A stretch of DNA of 64,000 bases from Agrobacterium cavarae. GTDB taxonomy: Bacteria > Pseudomonadota > Alphaproteobacteria > Rhizobiales > Rhizobiaceae. Below are positions 1 through 10,897 of the stretch, piece after piece. Under the pieces are notes generated by a model, which ran no database searches, was not told the DNA's origin, and saw only the letters and a list, made by a program, of their open reading frames with translations. The stretch spans positions 420,481-484,480 of the forward strand of contig NZ_SISF01000023.1 of the NCBI RefSeq assembly GCF_004310285.1. Direction: 5' to 3'. The position numbers and the translations under genes were made by a program. Position 1 is the stretch's first letter, and each line of letters opens with the position of its first letter.

Positions 1-1
1 G

Positions 2-607
2 GTGCCGCTAACACTCGATCCGTCGCAGTTGGAGCGGCTGTCGCCCCTCTCCGGCGTTGCGGTCCCGGCGGATATCTCACACGAGAAAACCACGTTTCGC
101 GAAGCGCTGCTTTTCACCCACCGCGGCTTGAGTGGTCCTTCCATTTTGCAGATCTCATCCTATTGGCGGGAAGGCGATGCCATTCGCCTGAAGCTCGAGC
201 CCGAACAGGACATTGCTGAGAAGCTGAAGGCTGCCAAGAAAGCCAATGGCCGTCAATCCGCCCAGACGGCGCTCGGCGAGATTTTGCCGAAGCGGCTTGC
301 GCAATATCTGGTGGAGCAATCGGGCCTCACCAGCCATCTTGCCGACCTTTCCGACAAGGCGCTGATGGCGCTCGCAGCAAGCGCGCAGGACTGGCAGATC
401 AGGCCATCTGGCTCGGAAGGATACCGCACCGCCGAGGTCACGCTCGGCGGCGTCGACACCGGTCATCTCGACTCCAGAACCATGCAGGCCAAAGCTGTTT
501 CGGGGCTCTATTTCATCGGTGAAGGTGTGGATGTTACGGGGTGGCTCGGTGGCTATAATTTCCAGTGGGCCTGGGCATCCGGTTACGCTGCGGGAGAGTC
601 CGTTTAG
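2..607 (+). CDS. BaiN/YhiN (HI0933) family flavoprotein, 3' part only
   Basis: C-terminal 201 residues of an FAD/NAD(P)-binding oxidoreductase; the start lies left of the window. The family signature near the C-terminus is visible (YFIGEGVDVTGWLGG followed by YNFQWAWASG), as is the middle-domain stretch FTHRGLSGPSILQISS. Members are soluble flavoproteins of about 400 residues with a split Rossmann fold. Some (BaiN) are tied to bile-acid reduction in gut bacteria, but in proteobacteria the substrate is unknown. The N-terminal dinucleotide-binding motif cannot be checked here. The family call is firm; the function is open. Confidence 0.9.
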   Translation: MPLTLDPSQLERLSPLSGVAVPADISHEKTTFREALLFTHRGLSGPSILQISSYWREGDAIRLKLEPEQDIAEKLKAAKKANGRQSAQTALGEILPKRLAQYLVEQSGLTSHLADLSDKALMALAASAQDWQIRPSGSEGYRTAEVTLGGVDTGHLDSRTMQAKAVSGLYFIGEGVDVTGWLGGYNFQWAWASGYAAGESV

Positions 608-849
608 GAAAAGTCCGGCCAGCCTGTGTCCGCCGAACTTTGCCCAAACGGCTTCCCCTGACGCATTCTGAGTGCAAAGCGGAAACCACTCTTGCCAGAA
701 ATGCTGCAACGCGGCGATGCTTTAACATCTTGTTAAGAGACGCGAGTCATGCTGACCTCTATGCCAGCACAACGCGAGTTGGAACATGAGGTCTCGCTGG
801 ACGCCGGAACCCGGCATTGATCGGTCAAGTTTTTCGTTGGAAGCCGCTC

Positions 850-981
850 ATGATGATGTCCAGAAATCGCGCCCGCGCCGTCGCTATTGCCCGCACGCGC
901 AATGACAACCTCCTCATTACCTTTCGCCTCAGCCTGATCGCGGCTGGCGCTCTGGCTACTCTCCTGGCGCTCCTGTTCTGA
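850..981 (+). CDS. Possible 43-residue single-span membrane protein
   Basis: An ATG-ATG-ATG start opens a 43-codon frame ending in TGA at 979-981. The N-terminal half is basic (SRNRARAVAIARTRN) and the C-terminal half is one hydrophobic span (about LIAAGALATLLALLF), which is the shape of a small inner-membrane peptide. The sequence just upstream (ggaagccgctc) offers a plausible ribosome site (GGAAG). It is a free-standing gene between the flavoprotein and the aceA region. I do not recognise a family. Short frames occur by chance in GC-rich DNA, so the call is tentative. Confidence 0.35.
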   Translation: MMMSRNRARAVAIARTRNDNLLITFRLSLIAAGALATLLALLF

Positions 982-1011
982 ACAAGCCTACCAGCTCGTA
1001 GAATGAGGTGA

Positions 1012-1036
1012 AACCGGACGGTTTCCCGTCCGGCTC
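1012..1036 (-). terminator. Hairpin terminator after the 81-residue gene
   Basis: A perfect 8-bp inverted repeat (ccggacgg at 1014-1021, ccgtccgg at 1026-1033, loop tttc) lies just past the stop of the minus-strand gene at 1044. On the minus strand it is followed by a short T-rich run. Confidence 0.6.
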
Positions 1037-1043
1037 AAGTTGA

Positions 1044-1289
1044 TTAGGCCGCAGCCTTGCTCTGCGCGACGATAACCGGGATCAGCAGATCGCCCCAGTT
1101 TCCGTCGCCGCCATGGTGGCGGGCCGAGCGGACGAGTTCGACGGAGATCCCTGCCTCGACCGCATTCATGACCGCTTGGTTGAGGCGGTGCAGGTCGTTT
1201 GCCAGCATACGAATGGCAGCCTGTTGGTCCTGCGTCATGGCAGAGGACTGTTCTTCTGCCCGTTCTCTAACTCTCGAAATCGAAGCCAT
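1044..1289 (-). CDS. Small conserved-looking hypothetical protein
   Basis: 81 residues, mostly helical and soluble, with no signal peptide or membrane span. The N-terminal half is polar (residues 1-22 rich in Arg, Glu, Gln), followed by an amphipathic helix (AAIRMLANDLHRLNQAV). An excellent Shine-Dalgarno (gaggagg on the minus strand, about 1296-1302) sits at proper distance from the ATG, so the frame is probably real. It lies 102 bases downstream of aceA in the same direction and could be cotranscribed; a hairpin follows it at 1012-1036. I do not recognise the family and assign no function. Confidence 0.75.
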   Translation of the reverse strand: MASISRVRERAEEQSSAMTQDQQAAIRMLANDLHRLNQAVMNAVEAGISVELVRSARHHGGDGNWGDLLIPVIVAQSKAAA

Positions 1290-1391
1290 TGTCTTTCCTC
1301 CTCAAAGAGCATGCCGCGCAAAGCTGTTGAGCGGTTTGCGGATAACGACATGCGTTAACAAAAGTACCTGAAGCGTTTCACACTTCCGATG

Positions 1392-2681
<1,290 letters not shown>

Positions 2682-2835
2682 ATCTCTCTCCCATGTCTGT
2701 GTGCTGTCACTTCCCGCTGCTTCTGCGTTGGATCGATAACAGCGATCTGATGTGACTGAATTTACATTTATCGGTTTTCCGTGGCTAGATAAAAAGGAAA
2801 AACAGTGACTTGAAACGGGTTATGCTGTATCGTCT

Positions 2836-2874
2836 TTGACAGAATGTCTTTGTAAAAATGTAAAATTTGTAAAA
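2836..2874 (+). promoter_or_regulatory. Promoter and repeated TTTGTAAAA sites between aceA and scfR
   Basis: TTGACA at 2836-2841 stands 17 bases before TGTAAA at 2859-2864, a plausible -35/-10 pair for the rightward regulator gene. Overlapping it are TTTGTAAAA at 2849-2857 and again at 2866-2874, with a third TGTAAAA at 2859; an inverted TTTACA lies at 2761-2766 nearer aceA. RamB-type regulators are known to bind AT-rich TTTGCAAA-like boxes, so these repeats may be operator half-sites. The promoter reading is inference. Confidence 0.45.
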
Positions 2875-2918
2875 GAGAAGAACTCTGGTCGTTTGTGAGC
2901 TTTTGTCAAAGGGGAGGG

Positions 2919-4340
2919 ATGATGGCGGAAACCAAGATCTTTGCAGGGCCGCGCGTGCGCCGGGTGCGAAACGGCTTGGGCCTGACGCAGACCGCCATGG
3001 CGGAAGCGCTGTCAATCTCACCTTCCTATCTCAATCTGATCGAGCGCAACCAGCGTCCCTTGACGGTGCAACTGCTGCTGAAACTCGCCTCAGTCTACAA
3101 GGTCGATCTCGACGATCTGCAGGGGGAAAGCGGCGGCACCGCCAGCCAGTTACGGGAGATCTTCGCCGATCCGCTGCTGGCAGGGGAAATTCCCTCGCCA
3201 CAGGAACTTGTCGAAGTGGCCGAAGCCGCACCCAACGCCGCCATGGGTGTGGTCAAGCTCTACCGGGCCTACAGCGAACAGGCCAAGCGCCTTAGCGATC
3301 TCTCCGACCTTCTGGCGCGCGAGGGCCATCAGACGACCCTGTCGGCCACACGCCTGCCGATCGACGAGGTCCGGCAGATATTCGAAAGCAGGCCTGCCCA
3401 TTTCGCTCTTCTGGATGGCGCGGCGGAGAGCTTTCATACTGCACTCGGAGCGAGCGACGATCTGGCATCGGCTTTGAAATCCTGGTTGCAGAAGAACCAC
3501 GGCATCATCGTGCGCAGCCTGCCGGTCCATGTCATGCCGAATCTGCGTCGCCGGTATGACCGGCACTCCATGCGTCTTTTTCTGTCCGAGCGGCTTTCGA
3601 TGCATGACCAGCTTCGGGAACTGGCGATGGAAGTGTCTTTGCTCGCGCTGACGGATGAAATCTCGCAGGAGTTGGAGGCGCTTGCGCTTTCAAATGAAGA
3701 AGCAAAGCGCATCGCTCGTTTTGAACTCGCGCGCTATGCCGCCCACGCTTTGATGATGCCCTATGCTGCCTACCTGGCTGCGGCCCAGCGGGCGCGCTAC
3801 GATATCGACGTGCTGCGCGCGCGCTTCAATGTCTCCTTCGAACAGGCAGCCAATCGTCTTGTCTCATTGGCAAAGCCTGGATCGTCGGCAGTTCCCTTCT
3901 TCATGATGGAAACCGACAGTGCCGGAAACCGCTTTCGCAAGGCCGGCGCGCAGGGCTTTCCGCAGGCGAAATTCGGTGGTCTCTGTCCTAGGCTCAATCT
4001 TCATGCGGCCTTCGCCCAGCCTGGGCAGATACTGGTTGAGAGTACGGAAATGCCGGACGGCGCTTCCTACATCACCATCTCACGCACGCTCGAAGGACCT
4101 CAGGCCGGTTTCGGGGAACGGGTGCGCCGTACGGCTCTGATGATCGTGACAGAAACGGCGCACGCAAAGGATATCGTCTATGGCGAAGCGCTCTCTGCTT
4201 CGGCCAGTGCAGTTGCCATCGGACCGTCCTGCAGGTTGTGCGAAAGACAGGGCTGCCTGTCGCGAGCGGAGGCACCGCTGACACGTCCGCTCGGTCTCGA
4301 TGAAATGGTGACGGGCCTCAGCGTCTTCGATTTTCAATAA
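2919..4340 (+). CDS. ScfR/RamB-type XRE transcriptional regulator (short-chain fatty-acid sensing type)
   Basis: About 473 residues. The N-terminal helix-turn-helix of the XRE/Cro type (VRRVRNGLGLTQTAMAEALS, then ISPSYLNLIERNQRPLT) is followed by an IrrE/ImmA-like domain and a DUF2083 C-terminal domain ending in the cysteine cluster CRLCERQGC. This is the architecture of RamB/PrpC-type regulators that sense acyl-CoA or short-chain fatty-acid metabolism and control glyoxylate and propionate genes. The start is placed at one of two adjacent ATGs (2919, 2922) because gggaggg lies directly upstream; an earlier in-frame TTG/ATG at 2895 has no good site. It is divergent from aceA, its likely target. 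Confidence 0.88.
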   Translation: MMAETKIFAGPRVRRVRNGLGLTQTAMAEALSISPSYLNLIERNQRPLTVQLLLKLASVYKVDLDDLQGESGGTASQLREIFADPLLAGEIPSPQELVEVAEAAPNAAMGVVKLYRAYSEQAKRLSDLSDLLAREGHQTTLSATRLPIDEVRQIFESRPAHFALLDGAAESFHTALGASDDLASALKSWLQKNHGIIVRSLPVHVMPNLRRRYDRHSMRLFLSERLSMHDQLRELAMEVSLLALTDEISQELEALALSNEEAKRIARFELARYAAHALMMPYAAYLAAAQRARYDIDVLRARFNVSFEQAANRLVSLAKPGSSAVPFFMMETDSAGNRFRKAGAQGFPQAKFGGLCPRLNLHAAFAQPGQILVESTEMPDGASYITISRTLEGPQAGFGERVRRTALMIVTETAHAKDIVYGEALSASASAVAIGPSCRLCERQGCLSRAEAPLTRPLGLDEMVTGLSVFDFQ

Positions 4341-4525
4341 CTTGGCACGAAAGACGCGCGATGCGGGGCTTTTGCGAAGGCCTAGGGCCGCCGCGCCGAG
4401 ATGTCATCTGCCTGAAATTTTCGCACTGCACATTTCTGCTTGCGGAGGGTGATTTTCCTTCTTAGTCTCTGCCAAAACAAAGGGGTTTGCGCAGTTTCTC
4501 GTCATGCGCCACATCAGGAGAAATC

Positions 4526-5623
4526 ATGAGTTATCGATCGCTTCGTTTCACCCTGGCTTTTGCCACGGCCGTTCTTTCTGCCGGCGCTGCCTTTGCCCAG
4601 GAAAAGGTCGTCCACGTCTATAACTGGTCCGACTATATCGACCCTTCGATCCTTGAGGACTTTACCAAGGAGACGGGCATCAAGGTCGTCTACGACGTTT
4701 ATGACGGCAACGAAGTTCTGGAAACGAAGCTCTTGGCGGGAAATTCCGGCTATGATGTCGTGGCCCCCACATCACCCTTCCTCGCACGCCAGATCAAGGC
4801 GGGCGTGTATCAGAAGCTCGACAAGTCCAAGCTTCCGAACCTGAAGAACATGTGGCCGGAAATCACCACGCGTTTGGCGCAGTACGACCCCGGCAACGAA
4901 TACGCCGTCAACTACATGTGGGGCACGACCGGCATCGGCTACAATGTCGCCAAGGTGAAGGCGGCTCTCGGTGACGTGAAGGTGGATAGCTGGGACATTC
5001 TGTTCAAGCCGGAAAACGCAACGAAGCTGCAGTCCTGCGGCATCAATATTCTCGACGCATCGGACGAGACCTTTGCAATTGCCATGAACTATTTGGGCAA
5101 GAACCCGGACAGCAAGGAGACAGCCGATCTGGAAGCTGGCGGCGATGTCTACAAGGCGATCCGTCCCTATGTGAAGACGTTCAATTCCTCCGCCTATATC
5201 GATGAGCTTGCCAATGGCGATAGCTGCATCACCATCGGTTGGTCCGGTGACGTGCTGCAGGCCAAAACCCGCGCCGAGGAAGCCAAGAACGGCGTCGAGG
5301 TTAACTACGTCATTCCGAAGGAAGGCACCTATATCTGGATGGACTCCTTCGCCATTCCGGCCGATGCCAAGAATGTCGAAGAGGCGCATGCCTTCATCAA
5401 CTATATGATGAAGCCGGAAGTGGCTGCGAAGGCTTCTGACTTTGTTCAATACGCCAACGGTAATCTTGCTTCCCAGGCGCTGATGAATCCGGCGGTTGCG
5501 AAGAATCCTTCCGTTTATCCAGACGAGGCGACGATGAAGAAGCTCTTCACCATCTCGCCATACGGGCCGCGCGAACAGCGCGTTCTGAACCGTATCTGGA
5601 CCCAGATAAAAACCGGCACCTGA
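4526..5623 (+). CDS. potF: Polyamine (putrescine-type) ABC transporter substrate-binding protein
   Basis: 365 residues with a clear Sec signal peptide (about residues 1-24, ending AFAQ). The mature protein starts EKVVHVYNWSDYIDPSIL, the typical PotF/PotD opening, with later polyamine-pocket regions such as NYMWGTTGIGYN and TIGWSGDV. It delivers putrescine or a related polyamine to PotGHI in the inner membrane. The ATG at 4526 is chosen because AGGAG lies at 4516-4520 and the signal peptide begins there; the frame extends upstream to 4487 without a ribosome site. First gene of potFGHI; a strong hairpin separates it from potG. Confidence 0.93.
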   Translation: MSYRSLRFTLAFATAVLSAGAAFAQEKVVHVYNWSDYIDPSILEDFTKETGIKVVYDVYDGNEVLETKLLAGNSGYDVVAPTSPFLARQIKAGVYQKLDKSKLPNLKNMWPEITTRLAQYDPGNEYAVNYMWGTTGIGYNVAKVKAALGDVKVDSWDILFKPENATKLQSCGINILDASDETFAIAMNYLGKNPDSKETADLEAGGDVYKAIRPYVKTFNSSAYIDELANGDSCITIGWSGDVLQAKTRAEEAKNGVEVNYVIPKEGTYIWMDSFAIPADAKNVEEAHAFINYMMKPEVAAKASDFVQYANGNLASQALMNPAVAKNPSVYPDEATMKKLFTISPYGPREQRVLNRIWTQIKTGT

Positions 5624-5636
5624 TCGGATTTGGACA

Positions 5637-5667
5637 AAAGGGGCAGGCGGTAACAGCCTGCCCCTTT
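5637..5667 (+). terminator. Intra-operon hairpin between potF and potG
   Basis: A perfect 12-bp inverted repeat (5637-5648 and 5656-5667, 7-base loop) ends in TTT. Placed between the binding-protein gene and the ATPase gene it probably lets only part of transcription through and protects potF mRNA, giving more binding protein than membrane parts. Confidence 0.75.
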
Positions 5668-5703
5668 CACGTTCGGCACTCTCGAAAGCAAACAGAGCAG
5701 GTC

Positions 5704-6861
5704 ATGGCGAAATCACTCGGCCCGGTAAAACGCAAATTCTCTCCCTGGACAGATCCATCCTCGGTCCCCTTCATCCGGTTCGAAAACGTGACCAAGCGAT
5801 TTGGTGATTTCACCGCCGTCGACAATCTGACGCTGGATATTTACGAGCGCGAATTCTTTTCTCTGCTCGGGCCATCCGGTTGCGGCAAGACAACGCTGAT
5901 GCGCATGCTGGCGGGCTTTGAGGAGCCGACCTCGGGGCGTATTCTCCTACAGGGAAAAGACATTTCCGGCGTGCCTCCCTACAAGCGCCCGACCAATATG
6001 ATGTTTCAGTCCTATGCGCTGTTCCCACACATGTCGGTGGAGAAGAACATCGCCTTCGGTCTGGAGCAGGACGGCCTGCCGAAAGCTGATATCGCAAACC
6101 GCGTCGCGGAGATGCTGCGCCTCGTCAAGCTTACCGAGTTTGCCAAGCGCAAACCAAGCCAGCTTTCGGGTGGCCAGCGTCAGCGCGTGGCGCTGGCCCG
6201 TTCGCTCGCCAAGCGTCCCAAGGTATTGCTCCTCGATGAGCCGCTCGGCGCTCTCGACAAGAAGCTGCGCGAAGAAACCCAGTTCGAAATCATGGATCTG
6301 CAGCAGACGCTCGGCCTCACCTTCCTGATCGTCACCCACGACCAGGAGGAGGCGATGACCGTCTCGGACCGTATTGCGGTGATGGACAAGGGCATCGTCG
6401 TGCAGGTCGCAACGCCTGCCGAAATTTACGAGGCGCCGAACAGTCGCTACGTGGCCGACTTCATCGGCGACATCAATATTTTCGAAGCGAAGGTCGAGAG
6501 CAAGGCTCCTGCAAACGGCAAGCCTGCCCAGGTCGTGCTGGATTGCGAAGGTCTGAAGGTGACGGTGGAGCAGGAATGCCAGGCCGCTGTCGGCAGCCAG
6601 GTGGCCTTCGCCGTTCGACCGGAGAAGGTCCGCATCTCGCTCGACGCGCCGGCCGATGAAACGGTGAATGTCGCACATGGCGAGGTTTGGGATATCGGCT
6701 ACCTCGGCGATTTCTCTATCTTCATCGTCAAGCTCGATGATGGCCGCATCATGCGTGCCGCCCAGGCCAATGTCTCGCGCCTGGTCGATCGTCCCATCAC
6801 CTTCGATGACAAGGTCTGGCTCACCTGGAAATCCGATTCCGGCCTGGTTCTGACGCGATAG
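5704..6861 (+). CDS. potG: Polyamine ABC transporter ATP-binding protein
   Basis: 385 residues. The ABC ATPase domain shows Walker A GPSGCGKT at residues 56-63, Q-loop FQSYALFPHM, signature LSGGQRQRVALARS, Walker B VLLLDEPLGALD and the H-loop TFLIVTHDQEEAM. A C-terminal TOBE/OB domain (from about residue 265) includes FAVRPEKVRIS, as usual in PotA/PotG. It hydrolyses ATP to drive polyamine import through PotH/PotI. It follows the potF hairpin by 36 bases, and its TAG stop overlaps the AGGAG ribosome site of potH, indicating tight coupling of potGHI. Confidence 0.95.
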   Translation: MAKSLGPVKRKFSPWTDPSSVPFIRFENVTKRFGDFTAVDNLTLDIYEREFFSLLGPSGCGKTTLMRMLAGFEEPTSGRILLQGKDISGVPPYKRPTNMMFQSYALFPHMSVEKNIAFGLEQDGLPKADIANRVAEMLRLVKLTEFAKRKPSQLSGGQRQRVALARSLAKRPKVLLLDEPLGALDKKLREETQFEIMDLQQTLGLTFLIVTHDQEEAMTVSDRIAVMDKGIVVQVATPAEIYEAPNSRYVADFIGDINIFEAKVESKAPANGKPAQVVLDCEGLKVTVEQECQAAVGSQVAFAVRPEKVRISLDAPADETVNVAHGEVWDIGYLGDFSIFIVKLDDGRIMRAAQANVSRLVDRPITFDDKVWLTWKSDSGLVLTR

Positions 6862-6872
6862 GAGAGCGACAA

Positions 6873-7781
6873 ATGGCGATTCCTTCTCCTGAAAGCCGCC
6901 GAAACCCACTGCAATGGCTGGTGGTGGCCGTTCCTTATTTTTGGCTGTTCCTGTTCTTCGCAGCGCCCTTCTTCATCATCGTGAAAATCTCGCTCTCCGA
7001 TACCGCGATCGCCATGCCGCCCTACGTGCCGGTCTTCGAAGGCTTCAGCAGGATCCGTGAGTTCTTCTCTCAGCTCGATTTCGACAACTATATCTTCCTG
7101 ACTGAAGACCCCCTTTACATCGAAGCCTATCTGTCGTCGCTGCGAATCGCCGTCATTTCAACGGTGCTGCTCCTTCTTGTCGGATATCCGATGGCGCTTG
7201 CTATGGCGCGCGCCCCGAGCCACATCCGCCCAACGCTGGTCATGCTCGTCATCCTTCCGTTCTGGACGTCATTTCTCATCCGCGTCTACGCTTGGATCGG
7301 CATTTTGAAGCCGGAGGGGCTGCTGACTGTACTGTTCCAGTCGCTCGGCCTTCTCGGGCCGGACGAACAGGTCAACATATTCCGCACCGAGACCTCCGTC
7401 TTCATCGGCATCGTCTATTCCTATCTTCCCTTCATGGTGCTGCCACTCTATTCGGCGCTGGAAAAGCTCGACAACACATTGTTGGAAGCCGCTGCCGATC
7501 TTGGCTGCCCGCCTTGGAAAGCCTTCTGGAAGATCACCTTCCCCCTGTCGCTGCCGGGTGTCGTGGCAGGCTCGATGATCTGCTTTATTCCCATCACCGG
7601 CGAGTTCGTTATTCCCGATCTTCTCGGCGGGGCTCAGACACTCATGATCGGCAAGACCCTGTGGACCGAGTTTTTCGGCAACCGCGACTGGCCGCTCGCC
7701 TCGGCGGTGGCCGTCATCCTGCTCCTACTGCTGGTGGTGCCGATCGCCATCTTCCAGAACCAGCAGAAAAAGGTGGGTTGA
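6873..7781 (+). CDS. potH: Polyamine ABC transporter permease, PotH/PotB type
   Basis: 302 residues with about six membrane spans (the first near residues 14-38), followed by a periplasmic segment typical of PotH. The cytoplasmic coupling (EAA) loop is visible as EAAADLGCPPWKAFWKITFPLSLPG. It forms half of the inner-membrane channel with PotI. It lies 11 bases after potG and 3 bases before potI, so the three are surely one transcript. The AGGAG site overlapping the potG stop fixes the ATG at 6873. Confidence 0.94.
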   Translation: MAIPSPESRRNPLQWLVVAVPYFWLFLFFAAPFFIIVKISLSDTAIAMPPYVPVFEGFSRIREFFSQLDFDNYIFLTEDPLYIEAYLSSLRIAVISTVLLLLVGYPMALAMARAPSHIRPTLVMLVILPFWTSFLIRVYAWIGILKPEGLLTVLFQSLGLLGPDEQVNIFRTETSVFIGIVYSYLPFMVLPLYSALEKLDNTLLEAAADLGCPPWKAFWKITFPLSLPGVVAGSMICFIPITGEFVIPDLLGGAQTLMIGKTLWTEFFGNRDWPLASAVAVILLLLLVVPIAIFQNQQKKVG

Positions 7782-7784
7782 GCC

Positions 7785-8597
7785 ATGAAACGCGGCAAGT
7801 TCGACACCACGATCCTAACCATCTGCTTCGCTTTCCTCTATATCCCGATCCTCATTCTGGTGATCTATTCCTTCAATGCCTCCAAGCTGGTGACGGTCTG
7901 GGGCGGATTTTCGCTGCACTGGTATCAGTCCATGTGGTCGAATGAGGGCCTGATGGACGCGGCATGGATTACGCTGCGTGTCGGCGTGCTGAGCGCTACC
8001 ATCGGCACCATTCTTGGAACGTTGGCGGCGCTTTCGCTGACACGCTTTGCCCGCTTCCCGGGACGGGTCCTCTTCTCCGGCATGATCTATGCGCCGCTCG
8101 TCATGCCGGAGGTCATTACTGGCCTGTCGCTGCTGCTGCTCTTCGTTTCCATCGGGGTGGATCGCGGCTTCTGGACGGTCGTCATCGCCCACACGACCTT
8201 CACCATGTGCTATGTCGCGATCGTTGTGCAGTCCAGGCTTCTGACCTTCGATCGCAGCCTGGAGGAAGCGGCGCTCGATCTCGGCTGCCCCCCGGTCAAG
8301 ACTTTCTTTCGCATCACTTTGCCCTTGATCATGCCGGCTGTCGTCGCCGGCTGGATGCTGGCCTTTACCCTGTCGCTCGACGATCTGGTCATCGCAAGTT
8401 TCACCACGGGACCGGGCGCGACCACATTGCCGATCAAGATTTACTCCCAGGTTCGTCTTGGGGTAACGCCGGAGATCAACGCCGTCTGCACGATCCTGAT
8501 TGGACTCGTCACGATCGGGGTGATCTGCGCGTCCATTACCTCCAAGCGGAGCGAACTCCAACGCATGAGGGATGAGCACGCCGCTGCAAAAGGCTGA
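7785..8597 (+). CDS. potI: Polyamine ABC transporter permease, PotI/PotC type
   Basis: 270 residues with about six membrane spans; the first is FLYIPILILVIYSFNAS, typical of PotC/PotI. The EAA loop reads EEAALDLGCPPVKTFFRITLPLIMP, followed by AFTLSLDDLVIASFTTGPG, a well conserved stretch of this subfamily. It pairs with PotH to form the channel. It ends 28 bases before the acetoacetyl-CoA synthetase gene, which runs in the same direction and may be read from the same transcript. Confidence 0.94.
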   Translation: MKRGKFDTTILTICFAFLYIPILILVIYSFNASKLVTVWGGFSLHWYQSMWSNEGLMDAAWITLRVGVLSATIGTILGTLAALSLTRFARFPGRVLFSGMIYAPLVMPEVITGLSLLLLFVSIGVDRGFWTVVIAHTTFTMCYVAIVVQSRLLTFDRSLEEAALDLGCPPVKTFFRITLPLIMPAVVAGWMLAFTLSLDDLVIASFTTGPGATTLPIKIYSQVRLGVTPEINAVCTILIGLVTIGVICASITSKRSELQRMRDEHAAAKG

Positions 8598-8625
8598 GTA
8601 GATTTGGGGGCAGGAGGAGGCCACC

Positions 8626-10578
<1,953 letters not shown>

Positions 10579-10809
10579 GTGTTGGGGCGGATAATGCGAG
10601 GGGATCGCGCCCCGGATTTAACCATCGCGTGACGACCGATAGGAATTGTCGCCCGTCAAAGGTGGGATGCGGTTTTAACCTTCTCTTAAAGTGAATTGTC
10701 CAAAAATGAATCTAACGCGGGTCCATTCGATGACGGGATGGAGAGCCGGTGGCTCCAAAAAGACATGATGTATTTTCGATCCTACTCTCGTTGAAAGCAC
10801 AAATTTAGT

Positions 10810-10833
10810 GGCAGCGTCAGCTGCCTCTTTTTT
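10810..10833 (+). terminator. Rho-independent terminator
   Basis: A perfect 6-bp stem (ggcagc at 10810-10815, loop gtca, gctgcc at 10820-10825) followed by TCTTTTTT. A textbook intrinsic terminator for rightward transcription, unusually far (about 230 bases) from the stop of acsA2. Confidence 0.75.
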
Positions 10834-10834
10834 G

Positions 10835-10881
10835 AGCATTAGCCCGGAAATCAAACGCGATTTTTCGGAAAGCACGATGCG
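10835..10881 (-). repeat. Degenerate copy of the 50-base palindromic repeat
   Basis: On the minus strand it reads cgcatcgtgctttccgaaaa and then diverges, ending gatttccgggctaatgct. The same layout (gcatcgtgctttccgaaaa ... gattttcgggccgatgct) occurs almost intact at 26761-26810 and 39950-39999. Confidence 0.7.
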
Positions 10882-10897
10882 GGAAAGCAAGAACACT

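Larger units (their letters stand above)
10579..10897. other. 319-base gap holding a terminator, a degenerate repeat and a possible small RNA
   Basis: No convincing protein frame. From left to right it contains a GC-rich imperfect hairpin just past acsA2 (ggggcg near 10583 pairing with cgcccc near 10614), a small hairpin (gagcc ggt ggctc, about 10743-10755), a strong intrinsic terminator at 10810-10833, and a degenerate copy of the 50-base palindromic repeat at 10835-10881. The terminator is 230 bases beyond acsA2 with another hairpin in between, so a short independent transcript is possible. I could not find a convincing promoter. Confidence 0.5.

Noticed and set aside
5947..6909. 320-codon frame antisense to potG
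   Set aside because: Mirror of the ABC ATPase gene, lacks any start signal.
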